Assembly: GCF_900129885.1 (NCBI RefSeq)
Contig: NZ_FQXE01000010.1
Location: 124,001-188,000 of the forward strand
DNA length: 64,000 nt
DNA from: Pollutimonas bauzanensis
Lineage (GTDB): Bacteria; Pseudomonadota; Gammaproteobacteria; Burkholderiales; Burkholderiaceae_B
Direction: 5' to 3'
Below are positions 56,474 through 64,000 of the stretch, piece by piece; the stretch's first letter is position 1; the number at the start of each line of letters is the position of its first letter. The translations under genes were made by a program, and so were the position numbers. The notes below the pieces were generated by a model. That model did no database searches. It had not been told where the DNA came from and saw only the letters and a program-made list of their open reading frames with translations.

Positions 56474-56777
56474 GTCGCAGAACAAGGCCACCAGGAACCG
56501 GCACACGTCTTAAGAACCAATCACGTGACAGAAGAATAACGACAAAAACGCCAAGATCAAGCGCGCGTCTTAAGAACGAACAGCAACAGATCAAGAACCG
56601 GCACGCGTATTAAGAAACCACAACTTGGCGCACGCCTAAAGAACAAACCACGCTCCAGAAGAATAACGACGAAAGGCAGCATCCCACAGCAGCCACCTAC
56701 AACAGCGACACGACTAAAGGTACAATCCAGGGTTTAAATCACTGCCCCCGGGATATTCACCCGTCACGGCGACTATC

Positions 56778-58352
56778 ATGCAAGAAACCATCATCAAGCG
56801 CGCTGCAACCGCGCAGGCCCCGGCCGCCACGGCGCCCATTGCCTCGTCGCAATTCCTGATCCCCACGGAACCTGAGGCCTCATCGCAATTCCTCATTCCC
56901 GCGGAACCTGACGCCCCTCCACAACTCTTTCTCCCCACGGAGCCAGAATCCTCCGGGCAATTCCTGATTCCCACGGAACCGGAACCCGCCCCGGCCAAGA
57001 CGCGCAAGCTCTTCATTCGTACCTTCGGCTGCCAGATGAACGAATACGATTCCGACAAAATGGCCGACGTGCTGCACGAAGACCAAGGGGTGGAAATCAC
57101 CCAGAATCCCGAAGAAGCCGACATCATCCTGTTCAACACCTGTTCGGTGCGCGAAAAAGCCCAGGAAAAAGTCTTCTCCGACCTCGGCCGGGTGCGCCAT
57201 CTCAAACAGCTCAATCCCGACCTGGTCATCGGCGTGGGCGGCTGCGTCGCCAGCCAGGAAGGCGACGCCATCGTCAAGCGCGCGCCCTATGTGGACATCG
57301 TCTTCGGCCCCCAAACCCTGCACCGCCTGCCCGACCTCATCGCGCGGCGCCGGGAATCCGGGCGCTCGCAGGTCGACATCAGCTTTCCCGAGATCGAAAA
57401 ATTCGACGCCATGCCGCCGGCCCGCGTGGACGGGCCGACCGCCTTTGTGTCCATCATGGAAGGCTGCAGCAAATATTGCAGCTTCTGTGTCGTGCCCTAC
57501 ACCCGCGGCGCCGAAGTTTCCCGCCCGTTCGACGACGTGCTGGTGGAAATCGCCGACCTGGCCGACCAGGGGGTCAAGGAAGTGACCCTGCTGGGCCAGA
57601 ATGTCAACGCCTACCGCGGCCCCATGGCCGAAGGCGCCGAGATCGCCGACTTTGCCATGCTGCTGGAATATGTGCACGAAATTCCAGGCATAGAACGCAT
57701 ACGCTATACGACCTCGCATCCCAAGGAAATGACCACGCGGCTGATCGAAGCCCACGGCGCCCTGCCCAAGCTGGTGCCTTTCCTGCACTTGCCGGTGCAG
57801 GCCGGCAGCGACCAGATCCTGTCGGCCATGAAGCGCGGCTACACTACGCTGGAGTTCAAGTCCATCGTTCGCCGGCTGCGCGCGGCGCGCCCCGGGCTTA
57901 CGCTGTCATCGGATTTCATCGTCGGCTTTCCCGGCGAAACCGAGGCCGATTTTGAAAAAACCATGGCGCTGATCCGCGACGTCGGCTTCGATCAATCCTT
58001 CTCCTTCATCTATTCGCGCCGCCCCGGCACGCCCGCCGCCGACCTGCAGGACGACACCCCCAAAGAGCTCAAGCTCGAGCGGCTGCATCGCCTGCAGGCC
58101 TTGATCAATGAACAGGCCGCGCTCATCAGCCAGGATATGGTCGGCACCGTTCAACGCATACTCGTTGAAAAACCGTCCAAACGAGATCCCGAGGAACTGT
58201 CGGGCCGCAGCGAGAACAACCGCATCGTCAATTTCGTGGGCCAGCCCCGCCTGATCGGGCATATGGTCGACGTGCGCATCGTGCAGGCCATGACCAATAC
58301 GCTCAAGGGCGAGATCGTCACCGTCGAAGCGCGCGCCCCGGAGCACGCATGA
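56778..58352 (+). CDS. miaB: tRNA-2-methylthio-N6-dimethylallyladenosine synthase MiaB, with N-terminal repeats
   Basis: A radical-SAM methylthiotransferase that converts i6A37 to ms2i6A37. The core, from [25 protein letters not shown] (about residue 73), has the first Fe-S domain cysteines, then [28 protein letters not shown] with the CxxxCxxC radical-SAM motif, and a C-terminal TRAM-like [25 protein letters not shown]. The core is of normal length, but the protein is 524 residues because of about 72 extra N-terminal residues that include four 12-residue repeats. No other start in frame gives a complete core. The stop overlaps phoH by four bases. Confidence 0.95.
   Translation: MQETIIKRAATAQAPAATAPIASSQFLIPTEPEASSQFLIPAEPDAPPQLFLPTEPESSGQFLIPTEPEPAPAKTRKLFIRTFGCQMNEYDSDKMADVLHEDQGVEITQNPEEADIILFNTCSVREKAQEKVFSDLGRVRHLKQLNPDLVIGVGGCVASQEGDAIVKRAPYVDIVFGPQTLHRLPDLIARRRESGRSQVDISFPEIEKFDAMPPARVDGPTAFVSIMEGCSKYCSFCVVPYTRGAEVSRPFDDVLVEIADLADQGVKEVTLLGQNVNAYRGPMAEGAEIADFAMLLEYVHEIPGIERIRYTTSHPKEMTTRLIEAHGALPKLVPFLHLPVQAGSDQILSAMKRGYTTLEFKSIVRRLRAARPGLTLSSDFIVGFPGETEADFEKTMALIRDVGFDQSFSFIYSRRPGTPAADLQDDTPKELKLERLHRLQALINEQAALISQDMVGTVQRILVEKPSKRDPEELSGRSENNRIVNFVGQPRLIGHMVDVRIVQAMTNTLKGEIVTVEARAPEHA
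56844..56987 (+). repeat. Four 36-base repeats in the miaB 5' coding region
   Basis: They encode residues 23-70 as four 12-residue units: [36 protein letters not shown] and [12 protein letters not shown]. Units keep the reading frame. The pattern suggests in-frame amplification of one unit. Confidence 0.93.
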
Positions 58353-59380
58353 CGCGAGCCGCCCGCAGCAAAGGTCCCGTAACGGTGAGGCTGGACGGCG
58401 ACAATACCCACCTGGCCAATCTGTGCGGGCCGCTGGATGAAAACCTGCGCCAGATCGCGGACGGCTGGAACGTGAGCCTCAACCGCCGGGGCGACCAGGT
58501 GTCGATCACGGGCGAACAGGCCAAAGCCGCCGGCAAGGCGCTCGAGTGGTTTCATCAACGTGCCGTGCACAAAGCCCTGTCGATCGACGATATCCAGCTT
58601 GGCATGGTGGAGCTGGGCGCCGGGCGCCCGCAGGAACCGGAGCAAGTCCTCGTCGTGCCGCCAGCCATACCCGAAGTCCCATCCGTCGACGACCGCAGCC
58701 TCAGCCTGCGCACGCGCAAGGCGGACTTGCGTCCCCGCACGCCGCATCAGCACGAATACCTGAATCAGATCCAGCGCCACGACATCACCTTTGGCATAGG
58801 CCCGGCCGGCACCGGCAAGACCTGGCTGGCGGTCGCCTGCGCCATCGATGCCCTGGAGCGGGAAACAGTACAGCGCCTGGTGCTTACCCGCCCCGCCGTG
58901 GAAGCCGGCGAACGGCTGGGCTTCCTGCCCGGCGACCTGGTGCAGAAGGTCGATCCCTATCTGCGCCCCCTTTATGACGCCCTGTACGACTTGATGGGAT
59001 ACGACCGCGTCCAGCGCCTGTTCGAAAAACAGACCATAGAAATTGCGCCGCTGGCCTATATGCGCGGACGCACGCTGAACCACGCTTTCGTCATCCTGGA
59101 CGAAGCCCAGAACACCACGCCGGAACAAATGAAAATGTTCCTGACCCGCATCGGCTTTGGCAGCAAGGCCGTCATCAATGGCGACCCCTCCCAGGTCGAC
59201 CTGCCGCGCGGCCAGCTCAGCGGCTTGATTCATGCGGTCGATGTGCTGGAATCGGTGCAGGGCATCGCCACCACGCGCTTCACCAGCCGTGACGTGGTGC
59301 GCCACCCGCTGGTGGCCCGCATAGTGGATGCCTACGAGAAGGCGGCCAGCCATGAACAGGCCGGCGACCATGACGACTGA
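58349..59380 (+). CDS. ybeZ: PhoH-family ATPase (YbeZ)
   Basis: A 343-residue ATPase related to PhoH, genomically linked to ybeY and so to late 16S rRNA processing. The N-terminal KH-like half has [45 protein letters not shown]. Walker A is [20 protein letters not shown], Walker [40 protein letters not shown]. Overlaps miaB (ATGA) and the ybeY 5' end by 11 bases. Confidence 0.95.
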   Translation: MTRAARSKGPVTVRLDGDNTHLANLCGPLDENLRQIADGWNVSLNRRGDQVSITGEQAKAAGKALEWFHQRAVHKALSIDDIQLGMVELGAGRPQEPEQVLVVPPAIPEVPSVDDRSLSLRTRKADLRPRTPHQHEYLNQIQRHDITFGIGPAGTGKTWLAVACAIDALERETVQRLVLTRPAVEAGERLGFLPGDLVQKVDPYLRPLYDALYDLMGYDRVQRLFEKQTIEIAPLAYMRGRTLNHAFVILDEAQNTTPEQMKMFLTRIGFGSKAVINGDPSQVDLPRGQLSGLIHAVDVLESVQGIATTRFTSRDVVRHPLVARIVDAYEKAASHEQAGDHDD

Positions 59381-59912
59381 CATCCCGCCCAAGGGCGCCG
59401 CGGCCGATTTTTTGCCGCCCGCGCTTTCCCTTGCTGTGCAATACGGCGCGCCCGCGCCTGAACTGCCGCGCTGGCGCCTGCGCCGCTGGGTGCGGCATGC
59501 CGTGGACGGCGTCGCGCGGGCGCGCCTGCGCGGCGGCGGCAAGCGCGGCGCCAGGCGGCCCGGCTTTGGCGCCGCCGCACTCACTCTGCGCCTGGTCGAT
59601 GCGCAGGAAGGGCAGGAACTGAACCGCGCCTATCGCGGGCGCGACTATGCCACCAATGTCCTGACCTTCGAATATGGCGTGGACCCGTCCGGCACGGCCG
59701 GGGGCGATATCGTGCTTTGCCTGCCCGTGCTGCGGCGCGAAGCGGAAGAACAGCAGAAAACGCTGCTCGACCATGCCGCGCACCTGGCCGTGCATGGCGT
59801 GCTGCACGCCCTGGGCTATGACCACATCGAAGCCGGCCAGGCGCGCGAAATGGAGTCCCTGGAAATCGACATCCTGGGCAAACTGGGCATAGCCGATCCA
59901 TATCGGGCATAG
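59370..59912 (+). CDS. ybeY: Endoribonuclease YbeY
   Basis: A zinc-dependent endonuclease needed for 3' maturation of 16S rRNA. The HxxxHxxxxxH signature is [36 protein letters not shown], and [15 protein letters not shown] is the preceding beta element. The 180-residue form starting MTTDIPPKG at 59370 overlaps phoH by 11 bases. The ATG at 59352 is an alternative. The N-terminal 50 residues are basic and less conserved than the rest. Confidence 0.93.
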   Translation: MTTDIPPKGAAADFLPPALSLAVQYGAPAPELPRWRLRRWVRHAVDGVARARLRGGGKRGARRPGFGAAALTLRLVDAQEGQELNRAYRGRDYATNVLTFEYGVDPSGTAGGDIVLCLPVLRREAEEQQKTLLDHAAHLAVHGVLHALGYDHIEAGQAREMESLEIDILGKLGIADPYRA

Positions 59913-59976
59913 CGCGCCGAACTCCGATCCACGATTTCGGTTATGCTAAAACTCCGTGTAACCAGTCCCTTGGACA

Positions 59977-60864
59977 ATGTCAGAACCTAGCTCACCCGAT
60001 GCCGAGCCCCGCCCGGCGAAAACCACATCAAAAACCCTGTTTGGACGCCTTACCGCGTTCATGAGGCCCACCGAGCCCGAAGACCGCGACGATCTCAAGG
60101 CCGTCCTCGAGGCGGCCCATGACAGGCAAGTGCTGGACGGCGAATCCTACGCCATGATTTCCGGAGCCCTCGAAGTCGCCAACCAGACCGTGGCGGACAT
60201 CATGGTGCCGCGCTCGAAAATGGATATGCTGGACGTCAGCAAGCCGCTGGCCGAAGTCCTGCCGGAAATCATAGAAACCGGCCATTCGCGCTTTCCCGTC
60301 TACGAAGACGACCGGGACAATATCGTGGGCATCCTGCTGGCCAAAGACCTGCTGCTGTCCATCACCAACCCCGCCATAGACTTGCGCCCGCTGGTGCGCC
60401 CCGCCGTCTTCGTTCCGGAAACCAAGCGGCTCAACGTCCTGCTGCACGACTTCCGCAGCAGCCGCAATCACCTGGCCATCGTGGTCGACGAGCATGGCGG
60501 CACCTCCGGCCTGGTCACCATGGAAGATGTGCTGGAACAGATAGTCGGTGAAATCGAAGACGAATACGACGAGGACGCCGAAAAAACCATATTCCAGACC
60601 GGCACCAACAGCTGGCGCGCCATGGGGATCACCGAGATCCCCATATTCAACCGCAGCTTCAACACCGACCTGCCCCACGATGACTACGATACGCTGGGCG
60701 GCTGGCTGGCCGCCGAGCTGGGACGCATACCGCGCCGCGGCGACAGCATCAGCCACCAGGGCCTGAACATAACCGTGGTAGGCGCCGACGCCAAGCGGGC
60801 CTTGTGGCTGCATATCCAGCTGGACAACCCCGATCCCGCCGCGCGCCCCGACGCCAACGAGTAA
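59977..60864 (+). CDS. corC: HlyC/CorC-family CBS-pair protein (CorC)
   Basis: A 295-residue cytoplasmic protein with a tandem CBS domain (VADIMVPRSKMDMLDVSKPLAEVLPEIIETGHSRFPVYEDDRDNIVGILLAKDLL, then FRSSRNHLAIVVDEHGGTSGLVTMEDVLEQIVGEIEDEYDED) and the CorC_HlyC C-terminal domain (TEIPIFNRSFNTDLPHDDYDTLGGWLAAELGRIPRRGDSI). It is assigned to magnesium/cobalt resistance or export with CorA. The 64-base gap after ybeY and the TTG-started lnt 4 bases downstream form one operon. Confidence 0.95.
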   Translation: MSEPSSPDAEPRPAKTTSKTLFGRLTAFMRPTEPEDRDDLKAVLEAAHDRQVLDGESYAMISGALEVANQTVADIMVPRSKMDMLDVSKPLAEVLPEIIETGHSRFPVYEDDRDNIVGILLAKDLLLSITNPAIDLRPLVRPAVFVPETKRLNVLLHDFRSSRNHLAIVVDEHGGTSGLVTMEDVLEQIVGEIEDEYDEDAEKTIFQTGTNSWRAMGITEIPIFNRSFNTDLPHDDYDTLGGWLAAELGRIPRRGDSISHQGLNITVVGADAKRALWLHIQLDNPDPAARPDANE

Positions 60865-60868
60865 ACTC

Positions 60869-62515
60869 TTGAATCACTTCAGACATTTAAGCCGGCGCTA
60901 TGCCGGCCCGCTGCTGCTTGGCGCGATCCACGCCTTGTCTTTCGCGCCCGGGCCCCTGCCGTCCTGGTCGCTGCCTTTCGTCCAAATATTCAGCCTGGCC
61001 TTCCTGGCCTTTTATGTATTCAAAGCGGCCACGCTCCGCCAGGCCGCCGCGATCGGCTATTTGTTCGGGCTGGCCAATTTTGCGCTGGGCTTCTACTGGC
61101 TGTATACCAGCATGCACGACTACGGCGGCATGGCCGCCTGGCTGGCCGGCGCCGCCGTATTGCTGCTGGCGACGGCCGAAGCGCTGTTCGTGGTCGCCGC
61201 GGCCGCGCTGGCCCGCTGGCTCTCGGCGCGCCATCTCCATGTCCATTCCGGCTATGGCTGGCAATTGCTGATCGCCGCCGTGTGGGCATCGAGCTGGACG
61301 CTGGCCGAATGGCTGCGCGGCACGCTGTTTACCGGCTTCCCATGGCTGAACGTGGGCTATGCCCATGTCGAAGGCGTGCTGGCCGGCTGGGCGCCGCTGC
61401 TGGGCGTCTATGGGCTGGCATGGTTCGCCGCCTTTGCGTCGGCGGCCATCGCCTTGCTGGCTTGCGCCAAGGACAGCAGCAACGATGCCAGGGCCGCCGT
61501 GGGCGTCGGCTGCGCCATCGTCGTCGGCCTGCTGGGCATAGCGCTGGGCCATGTCGCCTGGTCCAGGGCGCAAGGCGAGCCTCTCATCATCCGCCTCGTG
61601 CAGGGCAATGTGCCGCAGTCCGAGAAATTCGACCCGCAATTGATGGAACGCGGCCTGGCCACCTATATGCAGCTGGCCGCCCTGGCGCCCAAGGAAGCGG
61701 GCGGCGCGCCGCAATTGATCGTGCTTCCCGAAACCGTCGTGCCGCTGTTCCAGGACCGGATCGCGCCCCAGGTATGGCAGCAATGGCTGGATATCGCCCG
61801 CGAGCGCGACGCCCGCATACTGATGGGCGCGCCGCTGCATGACCGGCATCAGGGCCGGGACCGCTACACCAACAGCGCCATCAGCTTCGACGCGCAAACC
61901 CCGCTGGCCGACCTGATTGCCGGCGACCCGGGCATGCGCTACGACAAGCATCACCTGGTGCCTTTCGGCGAGTTCGTACCGCCGGGTTTTCGCTGGTTCG
62001 TCGACGCCATGCACATTCCGCTGGGCGATTTTGATCGCGGCCCCTTGCGGCAAGCCCTGTTTCCCATCGCCGGGCAAATGATCTCGCCCGATATCTGTTA
62101 CGAGGACGTGTTCGGCGAAGAGATAATCCAGTCGGTGCGCGGCAGCGCGGATCTCGGCCCGGGCGCCACCATCCTGGTCAACATGAGCAATCTGGCCTGG
62201 TTCGGCGATTCGTGGGCATTGCGCCAGCACTTGCAGATTTCGCGCATGCGCGCCATCGAAACCGCCAGGCCGATGATACGCGCCACCAATACCGGCATGA
62301 CCGCGGCCATCGATCCCAATGGCGCGGTACGCGCGGTCCTCGCCCCCGCGGGCAGGGGCGTGCTGGACGTGGAGGTGCAAGGCATGGCGGGCTTTACGCC
62401 TTATGTGCGCTGGGGCAACGGCCCCATCCTGGCCTGGGCCTGCCTGATCCTGCTGCTGGGCCTGGCGCTGCGCGGGCGCCGCCCCGCGCCGCAAGCCGCG
62501 CGCGGCGGCGCCTGA
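60869..62515 (+). CDS. lnt: Apolipoprotein N-acyltransferase
   Basis: Lnt adds the third acyl chain to lipoproteins at the outer face of the inner membrane. The 548-residue protein has about six or seven N-terminal helices and a C-terminal nitrilase domain. Catalytic residues are Glu in IVLPETVVPLFQ, Lys in MRYDKHHLVPFGEFVP and Cys in MISPDICYEDVFGE. TTG at 60869 is the start, 4 bases after corC. NTGMTAAIDPNGAV is the C-terminal family motif. Confidence 0.95.
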   Translation: MNHFRHLSRRYAGPLLLGAIHALSFAPGPLPSWSLPFVQIFSLAFLAFYVFKAATLRQAAAIGYLFGLANFALGFYWLYTSMHDYGGMAAWLAGAAVLLLATAEALFVVAAAALARWLSARHLHVHSGYGWQLLIAAVWASSWTLAEWLRGTLFTGFPWLNVGYAHVEGVLAGWAPLLGVYGLAWFAAFASAAIALLACAKDSSNDARAAVGVGCAIVVGLLGIALGHVAWSRAQGEPLIIRLVQGNVPQSEKFDPQLMERGLATYMQLAALAPKEAGGAPQLIVLPETVVPLFQDRIAPQVWQQWLDIARERDARILMGAPLHDRHQGRDRYTNSAISFDAQTPLADLIAGDPGMRYDKHHLVPFGEFVPPGFRWFVDAMHIPLGDFDRGPLRQALFPIAGQMISPDICYEDVFGEEIIQSVRGSADLGPGATILVNMSNLAWFGDSWALRQHLQISRMRAIETARPMIRATNTGMTAAIDPNGAVRAVLAPAGRGVLDVEVQGMAGFTPYVRWGNGPILAWACLILLLGLALRGRRPAPQAARGGA

Positions 62516-62523
62516 CGGCAGCG

Positions 62524-64000
62524 CTAGGCAAAGGATTCCAGGAAGACGGAAAATTTCTCGGCGGCCAGCGGCGCCGAGAACAGATAGCCCTGGCCGTAAT
62601 CGCAGCCGGCCCGTATCAGCAGGTCGCGCTGGTCTATGGTTTCCACGCCCTCGGCGATCACTTTCAGCCCCAGCTTGTGGGCCATCACGATGATGGCCTC
62701 GCACAAGGCCATGTCGTCGGTATCGGGCCCCAGGTTGCGCACGAAGGACTGATCGATCTTGATGTAGTCGATATCGAATTTCTTCAGATAGGAAAGCGAC
62801 GAATAGCCCGTGCCGAAATCGTCCAGCGCGACCTGTATGCCGGCATCCCGGAACGCGAGCAGCTTGTTGCGCACTTCGGGATTGGTGTCCATCAGCAGCC
62901 TTTCGGTGATTTCCACCACGATGCTGTGGCCGGGCAAGTCCAGTTGCTGCAGATGCGCCAGCCATTCGTCGTGGCTCAGGCCCTCGGCCGCGAACTGCGC
63001 GGGCGACACATTCACGCTGATCTGGAAATCCGCGTGATGCGATGCGCGCCACAGCGCCGCCTGCCGCGCGGCTTCGCGAAACACCCAGTCGCCGATGCCG
63101 ACGATGATGCCGGCGTCTTCGGCGAGGGGAATGAATTCCCCCGGGCCGATCAAACCCAGGGAGGGATGCATCCAGCGTATCAGGGCCTCCCCCTTGCGCA
63201 CCCTCCCCGTGGCCAGCTCGACGATAGGCTGGTAATGCAGCAGGAACTGGCGCTGGCCCAGCGCGCCGGCCAGGTCGCGCAGCAACTGGCGCCGGTTCTG
63301 CGCGTTCTGCTGCATGGCGCGCGTGAAGTAGCAGAATTGATTGCGGCCCTTGTCCTTGGCCGCATACATCGCCAGGTCGGCATTCTTGAGCAGTTCCTGC
63401 GCATCGGCGCCATCGGACGGATAAAAGGTGACGCCCATGCTGGTCGATATGGTGGCGACTTCCTCGCCCAGATCATAGGGCTTGGCCAGCGCCCGCAAGG
63501 TTTGATGGCATAGCCTTTCGGCCATATCCGTGCTGCGCAATTCGCCCATTATTATGGTGAACTCGTCGCCGCCCAGGCGCGCCACCGTGTCGGTAGCCCT
63601 TACGCAAGCGCTCAGCCGCTTGGCGACCTGCTTGAGCAGTTCGTCGCCCGTGCCGTGGCCCAGGGTATCGTTGACGTCCTTGAAGAAGTCCAGGTCGAGG
63701 AAGACCAGCGCCATAGGCAGGCGGGAGCGGTCGGAGCGCGCAATGGCGCGATCCAGGCGGTCCTGGAACAGCTGGCGATTCGGCAGGCCGGTCAGGTGGT
63801 CGTAATTGGCCTGGCGCCAGATGAAGGCATCGGACTGCTTCTTCTTGGTGATGTCGGAAAACAGGCCTATGCGGCATCGCACCGAGCCGTCGTCATCGTA
63901 AGAGGTATTGATGGTAAGCCGTTCGGCGTATTCCTCGCCGTTTTTGCGCCGGTTCCAGACGTCGCCCTGCCATTTGCCGGTGTTGTTGAGCGCATGCCAC
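62524..64000 (-). CDS. PAS-GGDEF-EAL cyclic-di-GMP protein, 5' end beyond window
   Basis: A multidomain signalling protein cut by the right window edge. Reading the minus strand, the first visible residues (WQGDVWNRRKNGEEYAERLTI) are the C-terminus of a PAS domain. The linker SDITKKKQSDAFIWRQANYDHLTGLPNRQLFQDRL leads to GGDEF with LGGDEFTIIMG, an intact active-site GGDEF. The EAL domain begins GEALIRWMHP, which has EAL with an adjacent RW. It continues NVSPAQF, EITERLLM and DDFGTGYSSLSYLKKFDIDYIKIDQSF. The ILPEGVET-like IAEGVETIDQRDLLIRAGCDYGQGYLFSAPL is complete. Whether the enzyme is a synthase, a hydrolase or both cannot be settled. Confidence 0.93.
   Translation of the reverse strand, partial: WHALNNTGKWQGDVWNRRKNGEEYAERLTINTSYDDDGSVRCRIGLFSDITKKKQSDAFIWRQANYDHLTGLPNRQLFQDRLDRAIARSDRSRLPMALVFLDLDFFKDVNDTLGHGTGDELLKQVAKRLSACVRATDTVARLGGDEFTIIMGELRSTDMAERLCHQTLRALAKPYDLGEEVATISTSMGVTFYPSDGADAQELLKNADLAMYAAKDKGRNQFCYFTRAMQQNAQNRRQLLRDLAGALGQRQFLLHYQPIVELATGRVRKGEALIRWMHPSLGLIGPGEFIPLAEDAGIIVGIGDWVFREAARQAALWRASHHADFQISVNVSPAQFAAEGLSHDEWLAHLQQLDLPGHSIVVEITERLLMDTNPEVRNKLLAFRDAGIQVALDDFGTGYSSLSYLKKFDIDYIKIDQSFVRNLGPDTDDMALCEAIIVMAHKLGLKVIAEGVETIDQRDLLIRAGCDYGQGYLFSAPLAAEKFSVFLESFA

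Larger units (their letters stand above)
55366..56777. other. 1.4 kb repeat-rich gap without a supported gene
   Basis: No protein gene convinces here: the open frames are short and biased, and none matches anything I know. The gap holds, in order, the 34-base array, the 25-base-arm hairpin, a plus-oriented module, an AT-rich centre with a 22-base tandem pair, and an inverted module with outward TTCTTAA-containing motifs to about 56650. Left-outer copies of the motif read TTCTTAACACGC or TCTTTAATACGC, and right-outer copies, read from the other strand, TTCTTAAGACGC or TTCTTAATACGC. Confidence 0.75.

Noticed and set aside
60887-63052. 721-codon minus-strand frame across lnt and the GGDEF/EAL gene
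   Set aside because: Both real genes here have full catalytic motifs. The frame shows none.

Overview
The window is ordinary-looking chromosome from a high-GC betaproteobacterium of the order Burkholderiales, most probably family Alcaligenaceae (Bordetella, Achromobacter or Pusillimonas relatives). The basis is two Bug/TctC-type tricarboxylate receptors, the gene orders amiC-mutL-miaA-purM-hda-pcnB-folK, glyQ-glyS-gmhB-plsC, queA-tgt-yajC-secD-secF and miaB-phoH-ybeY-corC-lnt, and the protein sequences themselves. No rRNA operon, phage, transposase or CRISPR array is visible. Genes are tightly packed, often with 4-base stop/start overlaps. The genus is an inference.

Layout. 1-5.1 kb: 3' end of a YbaK deacylase gene, tRNA-Arg(CCU), a Bug receptor, an AEC transporter, tsaE, amiC and a DedA gene. 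5.2-12.5 kb: mutL, miaA, purM, hda, a HAD phosphatase, pcnB and folK. 12.5-19.5 kb: an accessory catabolic segment. On the minus strand are a CitE-like lyase, a CaiB/BaiF CoA-transferase and a MaoC/HTD2-like hydratase, a set that fits C5-dicarboxylate (itaconate, mesaconate or citramalate) breakdown. On the plus strand are a sugar-acid dehydratase (IlvD/Edd), an RraA-type aldolase and the remains of an alpha-ketoglutarate-semialdehyde dehydrogenase that lost its front and middle. A second Bug gene faces them and carries the same AT-rich operator-like motif as the dehydratase. 19.6-30.2 kb: fumA, enoyl-CoA hydratase, glyQS, gmhB, plsC, a YgjP-like protease, gloA and a FadE-like dehydrogenase.

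30.2-43.9 kb: a Cys-rich small protein and a ParB-like protein, an exonuclease/ATP-dependent DNA ligase pair, a metal-regulated ferric-siderophore reductase with its PadR/YqjI repressor, rsmE, an orphan barstar, a patatin phospholipase, maeB, a degenerate FAD-binding-like protein, an aminotransferase and a lytic transglycosylase. 44-55.4 kb: ubiD, the yqjD-yqjE-yqjK stress-membrane trio, a secreted protein, upp, dacB, queA-tgt and yajC-secD-secF. 56.8-64 kb: miaB with a repetitive N-terminal extension, phoH, ybeY, corC, lnt and a GGDEF/EAL protein running off the end.

The least explained part is the 1.4 kb gap between secF and miaB (55366-56777). It has four 34-base tandem repeats, a nested hairpin with perfect 25-base arms, and a diverged second copy of the same module in inverted orientation at nearly identical internal spacing. 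No gene explains it. Other points worth checking are the decayed dehydrogenase, the shared operator, a 20-base perfect palindrome, the 12-residue repeats of MiaB and the in-frame 12-base repeats in the mutL linker. All calls were made by reading the sequence, with no database search.
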